Source of the DNA: Chondrus crispus
Taxonomy: Eukaryota; Rhodophyta; Florideophyceae; Gigartinales; Gigartinaceae
NCBI RefSeq assembly: GCF_000350225.1
Contig: NW_005179103.1
Coordinates: 102,720 to 166,719 of the forward strand
Reading direction: 5' to 3'
DNA length: 64,000 nucleotides
Below the pieces are notes generated by a model. That model was not told the DNA's origin. It saw nothing but the letters and a program-made list of their open reading frames with translations, and did no database searches. The position numbers were made by a program, and so were the translations under genes. Of this stretch, positions 47,266 through 58,029 are shown piece by piece (within the stretch, counting starts at the first letter, position 1; the number at the start of each line of letters is the position of its first letter).

Positions 47266-48663
47266 CTACTGAGAATGTGGTTTGCGCCCCGAATCTTCGT
47301 CCTCAGGTTTCTTCTCTTCTGGCTTTTTTTGTTCCTTCCGTGACCGGAGCTGCAACGCTAAGAAAATCAACAAAATGGCAGCAACGACCGCGCCGAACCT
47401 TGCTTTCACACGAGAGTCGCGTTTGAGGAGCGCCTCCATTTTCTCAACCCAGATGACACTGCTTGAGAGCTTGTGGAAGACATTGAACAAAGCAATCAAC
47501 TCGTTTCTCTCCAGGTTGGGAGTTTCTTCTTCAAAGAGAATGCGAAGCGCAGTGCCCAGTCCAAGGAATTGCAGCTTGCCCCACAACCGGCATTTTTCGC
47601 AACCAACGCAATCCATGATCATGCTGAGATTCCTGAAGCCAGATCTGAACTCTGGCAACAAGTATTCATTCTTCTCCAAAAACATGTCCGACTCGTCGAA
47701 GACCTTGTCCTCACAGCCCGGTTGCAAAATCGGGAAGGATAGGAGCTTCTTTACTTCTTTTTGTGTGTTGTCATCATTTTCCTTATTCCCAGTGACATAC
47801 GGGTAGGAGTCGGGGTGCAAAGAGGTCGATGCCTTTGATACAGCACGCAAAACCACAGCAAACGCAAGCTTGAGGTTGGCTATCCGCTCCGGATGATCCC
47901 GCAAACGCTCGCGATAAATGCTTGTATTGACGCCCCACCGCTCGCCAAGGAGGTAACGCTTCGCAATATGCATACTGATTGACGCGTGCAGACCCGAAAT
48001 AAGGGTGTACAAGACGCGTTCTTCCTTGCAAGTATCGACGTCACAAATGCCGGACCTGCATTTTTGCGAAAAGGTGAAGCAATTCTCATCGTAAACAGCT
48101 TCCCAAATCCTCCTCGCATTGGGGCCAGAGTAGCCCGTGTACTGCTCCGGGTTCTTTCGCAAATCGACGAAAAACTTGTCGTCCTCTTCGTCGCGGATGG
48201 TCCAGGCATCGCTGTCGGCTGTATGCCAGACCGGCTGTCCAACCAACGCCGCGAGTCCCGTCAAGCTGCGGTCAACGTCGTTGAGCCTATCCTGTTTGGT
48301 GCAAGCCTCGCCATCACGGCAGGCTTTCTCCTTGTGGGGCTCGCGGAGCCAGGCGGGCGGGATTTCCGAGTCATCGCAGTGGCAAACGGAGCATTCGCGG
48401 ATGACGCATTGAGCGTCATCCTGCCAGAAAGGGCAGCCCTTATCCAAATTGACGGAAAAGACGGAGAAGAAAGTCGAGGCTGGAAGCATACGCTCTAGGT
48501 GCGACTGGATGAGGCGCACGGAATGCTGGTCAATGGTGCCGACGTCCGGACATGTGGCTGCAACAAGGTCCAACTGGGCGTCGGAGAAGCAGAAGCAGAC
48601 GAACAGGAGGGCGACCAGAGTGAGGGTGACGGCCAACCGGGCACGGAGGGCGATGCCAGTCAT
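47266..48663 (-). CDS. ERO1: Endoplasmic reticulum oxidoreductin 1 (ERO1)
   Basis: 465 residues from the ATG at 48663. It has a signal peptide (about residues 1-30, LTLVALLFVCFCFSDA), then the ERO1 fold: FFSVFSVNLDKGCPFW, the outer shuttle region ECSVCHCDDSEIPP (C-x4-C with an extra Cys inside), YTGYSGPNARRIWEAVYDENC, LISGLHASISMHIAKRYL and the FAD-proximal active site CVGCEKCRLWGKLQ, i.e. C-x2-C-x2-C. A C-terminal hydrophobic segment (FGAVVAAILLIFLALQLR) and a charged tail follow, suggesting membrane anchoring as in yeast Ero1p rather than the soluble animal form. ERO1 reoxidises protein disulfide isomerase with O2 in the ER lumen. All expected Cys are present. Confidence 0.94.
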   Translation of the reverse strand: MTGIALRARLAVTLTLVALLFVCFCFSDAQLDLVAATCPDVGTIDQHSVRLIQSHLERMLPASTFFSVFSVNLDKGCPFWQDDAQCVIRECSVCHCDDSEIPPAWLREPHKEKACRDGEACTKQDRLNDVDRSLTGLAALVGQPVWHTADSDAWTIRDEEDDKFFVDLRKNPEQYTGYSGPNARRIWEAVYDENCFTFSQKCRSGICDVDTCKEERVLYTLISGLHASISMHIAKRYLLGERWGVNTSIYRERLRDHPERIANLKLAFAVVLRAVSKASTSLHPDSYPYVTGNKENDDNTQKEVKKLLSFPILQPGCEDKVFDESDMFLEKNEYLLPEFRSGFRNLSMIMDCVGCEKCRLWGKLQFLGLGTALRILFEEETPNLERNELIALFNVFHKLSSSVIWVEKMEALLKRDSRVKARFGAVVAAILLIFLALQLRSRKEQKKPEEKKPEDEDSGRKPHSQ

Positions 48664-49468
48664 CGCTGAGGGCGGATCTCGTTGAGAAGGGTCATCCGAA
48701 TGTGGAAGTAGAGGAGATGGTCGAGTGTGGATGTGTAGAAGCGCTGGCGGAAGGAGGAAGGGACCTTTTCACATGAATGGAATGCTGCCGTGAAGACGGA
48801 TGATACACATGTGATACACAGTTCTGTACTTACTGTGCCGAGGGACCTGAAGTCGTTGACGAAGGTTGATGACGAGGCCGCCGTCAGTCAACATTTGGAC
48901 GTACACGTGGGAATTTCGGTTCTGACGACGATGATTGGTGATTACGGGAGGTTTCCTTGTCAGGGTACCAACCTCAGGGACACTTGCAACGACTCCATTG
49001 GATGTGGCAAAGCAAATGATCGGGTAGGCCGCTCTCGAGAAAACCCTTCAGGCCAAAGCATAAATTCAGGTCGTGTGGACAAATTAAATCTTCACCCATT
49101 CCTCCACAAAAGAATTTGTACGCTCGTTTGCAAACTCCGGACATTCAAGCAAATCACAACGCCTGCTGGATGAATTAACTCTGCACATTGCAACAATAAA
49201 CATGCTGCTCACGCCGTTCAGTGGATAACTGTAATCCACCACGCAGCAATCGTTCGCCTAGATCAAAACAAGAAAAACATTCTTCCCAGAGAGAACTGCC
49301 CTATTGCCACGAAGCGTCCTGCAATACCTCTTGCAATGGGACAAACCCTGTTCCGGGCGTCTTTCAGAAATTAGATTCAGAGCAGTTTCCATTTTGCTCA
49401 TCTACTGTATCAAAATCCATTGGGCGGTTGGCAATCAAGCACCAATGTCTTGTTATCTACTAATGTTA
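48664..49468. other. Intergenic region between ERO1 and Harbinger-like element
   Basis: About 800 bp. TACTGTA at 49403. No gene recognised. It serves as the ERO1 promoter region. Confidence 0.4.
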
Positions 49469-49641
49469 GGGTGACCCCACCGCGCCTTGGCCAAAATCGC
49501 AAAAAGCAGACAGTTGTCCTCCGGTAATTGGATCTACTATCTTTTAATCAAGCCGCGCTTTGGGGGAGGTGGTGATTCAGAGATGAACCCCACCGCGCCT
49601 GTAACACGATACTTCTATCATATTCAGGGTCACCCCAATTA

Positions 49642-50403
49642 GAGCATCCCCACCAGTGAGGCTAAAGTTGTAAAAAAACGAATTTTTACAACTTTAATAT
49701 TTTACACCCCTCTTCACTACTCCCACCGTTTCGAAAAGATGCATTACTTTTTACATCGAGATAAATTCGGGTTGTAAAAATCGAGAATATAGCACCAAAA
49801 TTTAGAACTATGCATTTGAGGTGGCAAACGCTGATTGGTTCAAATTCCATTTTCCCGCGAAGTGAAAGTTGGTTGAAGGGGTCTTGAAGTTGAGCCTCTC
49901 TCTCCAGTGGAGAGGCGAGTCTCCACCAACACTCCTCCCCATCCTGTTCATGTCTGCACCAAACGTAAGTTTGTCTGGCAGCCACCGTACGTCTTTCGAA
50001 GGGACAGCCGTCACTAGCAGTTGCGCACCTCGCTCTCGTTTTGGGTTGGGCTCGAGATTTGGCTTTTTCCCCGGATAAGAGCCTTTGTGTTTTGGGGGCT
50101 CACTGTCGCTGTCCGAAGACAAAACATCCTCAACAATATCGAGAATGTCGTCCTCCACGAAGTCAGAGATGCCAATGGTACTCCGTGGAGGTTGTAAAGG
50201 CGTTTGCATCGGACTTCAGTGAGTAGGAGCATGCACTTCACAAGTAGGAGGGTGCGGTTTTTTGCCGGTGGGGTTGACCTGCAGGTCAATGCAGTTCTCG
50301 GCAAGGTCTTAAAAAAGCAAAGGTGTATAATAGCGAGAGGCCAATCAAGGCTCGCCAAGTTTCTAAAATATTTAGCACTTTACACTCGCCGGTGGGGATG
50401 CTC
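49642..50403. mobile_element. Inner (nested) PIF/Harbinger-like element
   Basis: The ends GAGCATCCCCACC (left) and GGTGGGGATGCTC (right) are perfect 13-bp inverted repeats, and similarity continues inward with mismatches (about 25-30 bp: ...GTGAGGCTAAAGT versus ...GCGAGTGTAAAGT). The element is flanked by TTA at 49639-49641 and 50404-50406. It is 762 bp and sits inside the outer element, so it inserted later. It keeps a short ORF resembling the start of a Harbinger transposase. Confidence 0.8.
49808..50209 (-). pseudogene. Remnant of a PIF/Harbinger transposase N-terminus
   Basis: A 133-codon frame from an ATG at 50209. After an acidic N-terminus (DFVEDDILDIVEDVL) it has KGSYPGKKPNLEP and RGAQLLV, resembling the conserved GSxPGKxPN ... 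GAxxL segment at the start of PIF/Harbinger DDE transposases. It then continues into unrelated sequence without the RRRFRM and DDE parts, as expected after an internal deletion. It cannot encode an active transposase. Confidence 0.5.
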
Positions 50404-50745
50404 TTAGGCTACAAGTCTGTCGTAGAAATACATTTGGCGCAAAGAAGCAAGCTACTGCACGCGTCTGTTGCACAATTGGCGCAAAGTCATTTGGAAGAGC
50501 TTTGGTAGAGCTGTAAGCACATGAAATTCAGATGTTTTCTGTACCGTTACTATAGAACGAAGATCGCCCAAACGGCGCTTTGGACAAAAATCTCGACCAA
50601 ATAATTTTGGTTTGGAAAAGAATCCTGCCCAAATTCTAAACTTTAGGACAAATGCTGGCGCGGTGGGGTTCAAATCTCTTCCATCGGTCCAAACTTTAGT
50701 AGTTGGAATTTTAGGACTGAAATTTTGTTGGCGGTGGGGTCACCC

Positions 50746-51135
50746 TTACAGTATATCCTTCGAAGGGAAGATCTGCTAGATCCTAGCTCGCCCTCTGACG
50801 GTATCTTTGGGTATGGTATACCCTTGTACTCCCCATGTGAATTCGAGCAACATACAGGTATGCAGAAAAATGAGATGGCTGTATTCTTATTGTGGTGTGC
50901 CTCGCACCTGCGCCCGGCACCGCAACAGCCAAAATGCCCATCTCTTCTTCCCTCATCCAAATGTACAGCCGACGCGCAATCAATCTACCTTCCCATCTGA
51001 ACGCTAATCTAACCTCAGCCTCGCCGTGTAACCAGTGTAACAATTGAAACCAACACCTGCTACAGTATTAGTGCTAGACTACGGTACAGTCGCAATCATG
51101 GCGAACAAAGAAACGTCAACGTGACAGTCCTGCTG
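50746..51135. other. Intergenic region
   Basis: About 390 bp. TACAGTA at 50747-50753 (overlapping the element's TTA target copy) and at 51061. No gene seen. Confidence 0.4.
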
Positions 51136-52728
51136 CTAAAACCCTCCTGCGTTGTCCCCATTCTCGTCTTCCTCATCCGAGGAAAGAAATCCCCACGCAT
51201 CTTCATCCCTGTTCCTCAAATGCCGCATCCCCCGTTTCTCCGTCGCCTCGAAAACGTTCACTCGCAGCACCACAACCAATATTGCGCCACACAATGCAAA
51301 CAACCCTCCCGCAAACATCACGTACGCCGGATCGTCATTTGCTATAATCAGCACCACGGGCGCAATAGCCGCGCCAACTACCAGCTGAGGGAAGCTCTGC
51401 GATGCGTTGAATACCGTCTGAAATAGTCCTACGCGTCTTGCATACCATTCATCAGACTCCAGTGCATCCCCAACCAATGTCCAAGGCACTCCCATTGTCG
51501 TCGCCCACACAACACCAAACATCCCGATGTCAATGAGAGTCGCGGCTTGAAGACCCGCACCTGGATACTCTTGACCCTCCATGCCTCGGATGAGAGGGGC
51601 GACAAGGAGGCAAATCGCTTCCACAACTTGCGAAAATGCGTACACATTCACGACCCCGAAACACCTCAGCAACCCTGGCAATATTAGCGAGTATCCGAGC
51701 GTAATCGCCGCCATCAGAGCGTGACCCCTACCTCCGAGGCGAACACCTTCTTCAAACACTCTGCGCTCTTCCGAACCCATAGAAGCGTTCCCATCACCGA
51801 GATAGATATTTCGACCAACCCATGCATTCCTGTACACGAACAGTGTGAAGAATCCAACCCACGTACAAAGCTGCACAGTAAATACCTGCCAGAAAGGCCG
51901 TGGAACTCTGCGCAATCCCTCTAGCGGGGGCCTACGCTGCCTTGCATATCGTTCCGCTTGTTCTTCTTCTGGTGAGGACAACGGCGCGTATGAAGCCCCT
52001 CGCGGTACCACTTCCTCCCTCGTTGAAATCACGCACACAGTGACTGCAATCAAAAGGACGGCCGATGCGACGAAAAAAAGAGCCTGAACATCCGAACGGA
52101 ACACCGGCAATATTCGCCGTAGACTAATCGAAGTGAGCAATCCACCAACAAGTAGTCCTACGCCTGAGAACACGCCAATGTAAGAATTTGCAAGCGCTCG
52201 TTGCTTCTTAGGGACGACGTCAGTAACAAGAGCCCGCAATGGTGCCTGCACGATCTGAATGGAAAAGTCCATGAGAAAGAAAGCAACAATCGCAATTGAC
52301 AAGGCGACAGATTTTGTTTTCGACCCATCGACGAAAACGCCGGCCAGGAGCTCTGCATTTGAGAACATTAGCAACGATAAAGAGGTCAAGATAGAGCCTA
52401 AGATGAGAAAAGGGCGACGTCGGCCAAGTCTGCTTGTGCACCGATCAGACAAACGCCCTACAAGTGGTTGCATCACAAGACCTGACAAGGGCCCTGCAAG
52501 CCACGCCAATGACACCAAACGAGATGACATTCCAAGCAGGAGAAGCTCGGACGTTCCATGGTTGATCTGTGCAGCATAGCATACTTGCACCCCTGCCATT
52601 GCTACCGTGCACAAAATGATTCGCCATCTCGGCATTCGTCTGCCCGGTGCTCCGCTTAACACGGCCAACGATGAAGGCTGTTGTGTGACGTACGTCCCCG
52701 CTTCGGCAGGTATCACGTCACTTCCCAT
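51136..52728 (-). CDS. SLC45/SUT-like (GPH family) sugar-proton symporter
   Basis: 530 residues from the first ATG in frame at 52728 (MGSDVIPAEAGTYV). Twelve hydrophobic segments are visible. The major-facilitator motif between segments 2 and 3 is SDRCTSRLGRRRPFLILG, preceded by WLAGPLSGLVMQPLVGRL, which is the plant SUT / animal SLC45 signature. The central loop between segments 6 and 7 is hydrophilic and carries several Arg. Family members carry sucrose or related glucosides with H+ across plasma or organellar membranes. Red algae make floridoside and digeneaside rather than sucrose, so the substrate may be different. The tail is acidic (SSDEEDENGD). Confidence 0.88.
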   Translation of the reverse strand: MGSDVIPAEAGTYVTQQPSSLAVLSGAPGRRMPRWRIILCTVAMAGVQVCYAAQINHGTSELLLLGMSSRLVSLAWLAGPLSGLVMQPLVGRLSDRCTSRLGRRRPFLILGSILTSLSLLMFSNAELLAGVFVDGSKTKSVALSIAIVAFFLMDFSIQIVQAPLRALVTDVVPKKQRALANSYIGVFSGVGLLVGGLLTSISLRRILPVFRSDVQALFFVASAVLLIAVTVCVISTREEVVPRGASYAPLSSPEEEQAERYARQRRPPLEGLRRVPRPFWQVFTVQLCTWVGFFTLFVYRNAWVGRNIYLGDGNASMGSEERRVFEEGVRLGGRGHALMAAITLGYSLILPGLLRCFGVVNVYAFSQVVEAICLLVAPLIRGMEGQEYPGAGLQAATLIDIGMFGVVWATTMGVPWTLVGDALESDEWYARRVGLFQTVFNASQSFPQLVVGAAIAPVVLIIANDDPAYVMFAGGLFALCGAILVVVLRVNVFEATEKRGMRHLRNRDEDAWGFLSSDEEDENGDNAGGF

Positions 52729-55224
52729 TGCGGTCCCAAGTTGCCGCAAGTCGGACTCGTCGACATTCAAAGACCCAGGCGTTGCGTGGAGCTTGCAAGC
52801 GATAATGCTCCTTGCTCATCTTGCATATGGTAGCGGTGAAAATTGAAACGATTTTCTTGAGTGGGGCTCAAAATTACCAAACGAATATCACACAGTTTCT
52901 ATGAAAAAGTGCGGCTTGAGGAGGATTTTGAATGCCGTCACGCACCCGCAGTGTCTTTCAGTGTCAATGTCACACGTCAACATTCCATCCCACAATTATC
53001 TCACTTACTTTAGATACATTCTCGTTCACGATTGCAACTGATTAGCACATCCTGTGTAAAATAGGCGCATGAAGACGAAAGGTTGTGGTAGATTCCAGAG
53101 GACCCAGTTCAAAAAAAAAGCAGCAGGAGCGAGGTGTGAATGCAAACGAAAATTATGCTTGGTTTCAGGGGGGAGTTGCACTTGATATGGTAGTGAGCAT
53201 ATGGCGAAGTCCTCTGGAGCGATGCATGGATATGGGTGGCACGGGAATGAAGGAGGTGAGGGGGAGGAAACAAGAGTGAAATGGCAGAAGCGGGTGGACA
53301 TGGTCTCATAGAACAGCGGTTATACAGCGATTCACCTGGCGTTACAAGGCGAAAAGGCTCCGCGAAAGAGCTAGTAGTCGTCATTTTTGGCTACCTAGCT
53401 ACAAACCAGGGCGCAGCATCGCACACTCATATGGCGAAGACGTACACTGCACTCAGGGTATCCAGGCGCAGGCGAGGAAGTTTGGCTGCTATTCTTTAGG
53501 GTGGCAGGTTAGCTGATTTCCAGAGCCTATCGTCGAGAGCTACAGCCGCGTCGAACTATAACTTTTACCTCTGGACGAAAAAAGTGAGCTGGCAGGGATT
53601 ATTGCGAATCAGCGTGTGACAAGATGCGAGATAGTGAAGGGGATTACACATCTTTTTCTTACAACGGTCCGATTGTCACAATGTCATCAGTCCAGTTAAC
53701 ATCAAATTGGGTTCCATCAACGGCTCTCAACGCATAAGCATGCTTTGAACCAAGCGATTCCATCTCGGACCCCCCTCATTCTTCTCTACAAAGAAAAACT
53801 TTCACAAACCACAAAAGGATATCTGCTGGATGTCGAAATCTGACATAGATAAGTCTTGTGCACCTAAAAATCTCTACACTTAGAAATTGCATGTAGCATT
53901 CGCCGATTTATGAAGAGACCTGCAGGTCCCAATGAAACAAAACGTTTCTCTATGCCTGTAGCGATATCACACATGCAGGTGTTTTCTTTGTCTTGAAATT
54001 GCATAAGTTATAAACCAAAATCACAGTCATCTATGGAGTATTTTGCTCATCGAAAATCTATTTCGAAGTCTGCTGCGCAGGAAGTCAAGGTATAACTTCA
54101 CTGCAGTTTTTCTTCGTAAGACTCCGCAAAAGACTGGTAGTCCTCCTTCACTTTCTCGAAAAGGATATGGAATAAAGCTGTTTCCAGAAGGCACAGTTTG
54201 ATACGATTGAATCCGAAAGTGTTTGTGAGAATGCATATCATCGCCTCACAACAAGGCTTTCGTGATTGACATGACTATTAATACAAGAAAAATCCAGTTG
54301 CGAATTGAGCTACATCCCGAAGGGAACATGATTTATACGAAACTATGGACGGGCATGGACTGAGGGGTCGGTTTAGGTAGCATATGTAAATCAAAAGTTA
54401 AGTCATTGGAACAGTCACACTGAAATACAAGGAATTGCTTCTCTGCCATCATAAAAATGAACTTTAGAGAGATAGAAAGTATGTTGAACGAGAAAAGGTA
54501 CGAAGACGTTCTTACTCCCACTTGTTAGGCCGTTGGTAATACAATGCTCTCGTCTTCTTTCTTCACTGTATGGGGCGTATAAACGCCTTTGATGAATGGA
54601 AGTCTGCCGCTTCTGGTTTCAGAGACATAACGCACTGTTTAAGTCAACTGAGAATTCCACTGTGAAGTTTTCAATAAAATTCGTGGATGATACCAAAAGT
54701 AACAGCCATGTGACAAATTTCTTGTGAACATTCAAGGGACATCATGGCATCTTCCTCATTGTTCAAGTCTTTTAAAATCATCGTCGGGCTTGTTGATTTA
54801 ATCTTCTCGCAATTTGGCATAGAAGGTTTGTGTTCTATCAGAGCTCGCTAAGGTAGCGTCTATCCGACCAAGCGTTACAGTATCAGAAGACTTGTTTCTG
54901 TTGAAAGGGGGATTGTTCAAAGCTCAACATATCCCTACAGTACAGTATGTGTGCTTGGCTGCCCTTGTTGCACATACGTGGCAAGCATTCTTTTGAACCA
55001 ATCGTCCTCCACATTGAAAGATCTCCATTCTGACTTGCCCTGTGCCAGCAATGGCAATGATATTTACATCCATGTTTCTGTAAGCATCGTAACTGCTATC
55101 CAATTCACCGCTACGAATCGTACAGTACCAACTCTTCGTATGCTCGCCTCCTCTCTCAAACTCAAGTTAACGTTCTCCTGTCGCACGCCAAGAGCTTTCC
55201 ATACGGCGCCATCGAGTTGCCGTC
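52729..55224. other. Divergent intergenic region (2.5 kb) with AT-rich core
   Basis: About 53640-54900 is clearly more AT-rich than the surroundings and has only short unconserved ORFs. TACAGTA at 54876, 54936 (double copy TACAGTACAGTA) and 55121 lies within 350 bp of the VPS41 ATG. No gene, RNA gene or clear transposon end recognised. Confidence 0.4.
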
Positions 55225-58029
55225 ATGGCGGAGCCGGCATTCTCCGTCGGCTCTTTCGCTACGCTCCCCACCCCCTCCAGTTTCGTTACTTGTGCGGCAG
55301 CCTCATCCAAGTTCGTCCTACTCGGCCTTTCGAACGGCACACTCACCCTGTACGACGTCTTTGGCAACCTCCTCGACTCATACGAAGCGCTTCACGTTGG
55401 CTCCGTATCTGCCGTCGCCCTTTGCGATGAAGTTATTGCCTCAGTAGGCTCTGCGCGTAATGACATACGCGTCGCTCGCTTGTTCACTGGGGCGGGGCTC
55501 GTAGTAGGGAATGACCTCTCTGGCACGGGTATGCTCACAAAGGCAACGGTTTCTTTTGTGAAGAATGCCGCACATCCAGTACTTGCGCTTGCCATTGACC
55601 CGAACTTTGGGAAGCCAAGGTATGGATATCGGGTTGCGTACGCGGAGCAGGGAGGACGTGTTTGTATTCATACTTCTGGATGGTTTGGAGGCTCGGATTA
55701 CACTGTAGAGGAGCCGTCTGCTATGTTGGTTACAGACCTTAAATGGATGCAAAATATGTTGGTAGTTGCTGGGAAAGACGCAGTCAAGGTTCACGATACC
55801 AGGGCAAATCGCGCCATCTGTGTCATCGCTGGACCAGGCTCCACAGCTCCGGCATCACCCGCCACTGTGGGGAAACCTAGCACATGGGCTGGTGATCACA
55901 GCGGGGGCTTCAGAAGCAAAGGAAGAAGCGCTGTTGGTCAACAGCGAGAAGGAGCAGAAGCAAGACCCACGACACTCCCCTCTAGCACGCAAGCTGCTCG
56001 CGCAAAAGCAAACTCAGCGCAAACAATCATTCAAAAAGAAGCAGAGGGTGACCGTCGCACTGTCCAGGAAGGGAGGTGGATTCCAAAGACAAAGGTCTAC
56101 ATGGAGACAAATGATGATATTGCACTCTCGCCCCATGGCGAGGCAACCGTTTCGGTGTATATCACCTGGCCATCAGGATCGCGGATTGTTCAGATTGGTC
56201 CTCTCAAAGAAGTCGAACCCCCTGAACAAGCGCCACAGCGCGAGATCGAGATTACCTGCAGACTTGAGAGAGCTGAACTCTCCTTCGCGGACTCCCAATC
56301 TGAGAACATCACTAAAGACGATATCGATATTACATCCATTGAAGGGCCCCATGAAGGGCCACTACTTTCGTTTGTCCCTTTCGGTGATGGAGATGCTGCT
56401 GCCCTGGTGGGAACACGTTCACATGAGCTGGTTTTACATCTTATCTCTACATCTGAAGGCAAGAGCGTGAAGAGTATGCATATGCCATATCATGGTTTGT
56501 GGGATGCTGATTTGCTCACCGTGCCGGGAGGTGATCCACTGGTTTTGATAGTTGGTCATTGGCCATCTGCGACGTTGCGAGTCGAAAAAGATGAAGGAAA
56601 CGCCGAAGAAGTGGGCGGTGTTGTTTACGTAAGATCTCTGACAACTGCGGAGCGTGTCAAGTGGCTTTTGGGTCAAGGGCGATTTTCCGATGCCCTGCAC
56701 ACAGCGCAGTCCGCACCGGGCGGCAGTTTAAGGCGGGCAGAGGTGTCGTTAGAGGATGTCGGGGAGCAGTTTTTGGAGTCTTTGCATGAATCTGGTGACT
56801 ACAAGAAGCTAGCCTCTGTCCTGCCTGAGACAATCACAATGACTGCGCCATACGTTGGGTTTCGCGCTCGTGAAAGAGTTATGGCGAAGCGGGTGAGAAG
56901 ATGGAAGCGGTGGATCAGCATCTTTTGGGAAAACGGACATCTAGGAACAGTAGCTCCAGTAATTCCAACATACGAACCCTGTTTACCGGAACAAAGTTAC
57001 AACGATATTCTTGTGGAATTAGCAGGGACAAATTCGATCGTGATGCTTGAGGTTCTGAAGACATGGCCAGCGGATGTGTTTGGAGTCTCAGCCGTGACGA
57101 AAGCAATTGAGGAGCGACTCGCAATTACGGGGGAAGGAGTACAAAATTCCACGGAAAGAGAGCCTCTGCGGGAAGGACTACTCATGATGTATGGCCTCTC
57201 CGGGAGACATGACGAAACTCTAAATTTGCTGCTTCGCGAAAAGTCGCCCCAGGTGTATGACTACATTCGTTCGCATCATCTATATGAGGCAGTACGATCC
57301 CGAGATACGATTTCTGGTCTTTACATGATTGACTCAGATGCAGCAACAGATATCCTTTCACATGCTCCCGAAACTGTACTTCCTCCGGGAGCTGTCGTAC
57401 CGATACTATTGACGATAGACAATCCCACGTGGACCTTTATGTACCTGCATGCCATGTTCCGTATTGATGCAGACCAAGCCCCGCAATATCACAACCAGCT
57501 CCTAAAGCTCTATGTTGATCATGGGAGCAGTGGCATGTTGTTTAATTTCCTGCGAACGAGCAAGCACTACACCTTAGACCGCGCGTTGCGAGAAATGGGT
57601 GGTCCGAAGGGCTTCAAAAAAGGACAACTTGCCAATGAAAGAGTCTTTGTGTTGTCAGGGATGGGAGACTTGAACTCAGCTATGGACATTCTCCTTGATG
57701 AACTTGGGGATACGCACGTTGCAATAGAGTTCGCCTCAGATCACGGAGACAAGCTTTTGTGGGAACGTCTCATAGATCACGCACGGACGCACGCAGACAC
57801 CTTGGCTGCTCTTCTTGATAGCCCTGCAGGCGGGAAAGTGGATCCTGTACGTCTTGTGCCTTTACTAACAGCAGATATGAAAATCCCACATTTGAGGGAT
57901 CGCCTTCATCGCATCTTGGTGGACGCAGCACTAGAACGTGCACTGCGGGAAGATGCGGCAGCAGCGCTTCATCATGACGCCAGCGTACTCTTGAATGAGT
58001 TGGACGAATGCATCTCTGTAATGCCCTAG
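55225..58029 (+). CDS. VPS41: VPS41, HOPS/vacuolar tethering subunit
   Basis: 934 residues from the ATG at 55225. The N-terminal half is a WD40-like beta-propeller (SKFVLLGLSNGTLTLYDVFG, YRVAYAEQGGRVCIHTSGWF, DLKWMQNMLVVAG), with a Ser/Gln/Ala-rich insert (about residues 210-290). The C-terminal half is a clathrin-heavy-chain-repeat solenoid, with KRWISIFWENG-type and YDYIRSHHLYEAVRSRD segments and HLRDRLHRILVDAALERAL near the end. HOPS tethers late endosomes and vacuoles with Rab7. The RING-H2 finger at the end of animal VPS41 is absent: the protein stops about where it would begin, and the 143 bp before COX11 contain no Cys-rich coding. Convergent with COX11. Confidence 0.9.
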   Translation: MAEPAFSVGSFATLPTPSSFVTCAAASSKFVLLGLSNGTLTLYDVFGNLLDSYEALHVGSVSAVALCDEVIASVGSARNDIRVARLFTGAGLVVGNDLSGTGMLTKATVSFVKNAAHPVLALAIDPNFGKPRYGYRVAYAEQGGRVCIHTSGWFGGSDYTVEEPSAMLVTDLKWMQNMLVVAGKDAVKVHDTRANRAICVIAGPGSTAPASPATVGKPSTWAGDHSGGFRSKGRSAVGQQREGAEARPTTLPSSTQAARAKANSAQTIIQKEAEGDRRTVQEGRWIPKTKVYMETNDDIALSPHGEATVSVYITWPSGSRIVQIGPLKEVEPPEQAPQREIEITCRLERAELSFADSQSENITKDDIDITSIEGPHEGPLLSFVPFGDGDAAALVGTRSHELVLHLISTSEGKSVKSMHMPYHGLWDADLLTVPGGDPLVLIVGHWPSATLRVEKDEGNAEEVGGVVYVRSLTTAERVKWLLGQGRFSDALHTAQSAPGGSLRRAEVSLEDVGEQFLESLHESGDYKKLASVLPETITMTAPYVGFRARERVMAKRVRRWKRWISIFWENGHLGTVAPVIPTYEPCLPEQSYNDILVELAGTNSIVMLEVLKTWPADVFGVSAVTKAIEERLAITGEGVQNSTEREPLREGLLMMYGLSGRHDETLNLLLREKSPQVYDYIRSHHLYEAVRSRDTISGLYMIDSDAATDILSHAPETVLPPGAVVPILLTIDNPTWTFMYLHAMFRIDADQAPQYHNQLLKLYVDHGSSGMLFNFLRTSKHYTLDRALREMGGPKGFKKGQLANERVFVLSGMGDLNSAMDILLDELGDTHVAIEFASDHGDKLLWERLIDHARTHADTLAALLDSPAGGKVDPVRLVPLLTADMKIPHLRDRLHRILVDAALERALREDAAAALHHDASVLLNELDECISVMP

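Larger units (their letters stand above)
49469..50745. mobile_element. Outer PIF/Harbinger-like non-autonomous element
   Basis: The left end GGGTGACCCCACCGC (49469-) and right end GCGGTGGGGTCACCC (-50745) are perfect inverted repeats of 15 bp. They are flanked by TTA on both sides (49466-49468 and 50746-50748), the 3-bp target duplication typical of PIF/Harbinger. A second internal inverted pair, GAACCCCACCGCGCC (from about 49585) with its complement (to about 50670), lies inside the ends. About 510 bp belong to this element; the rest is a nested second element. No transposase frame of its own was seen. Confidence 0.75.

Noticed and set aside
50660..50682. tRNA-like B-box GGTTCAAATCTC
   Set aside because: It lies inside the right arm of the outer Harbinger-like element, with no A-box or cloverleaf around it.
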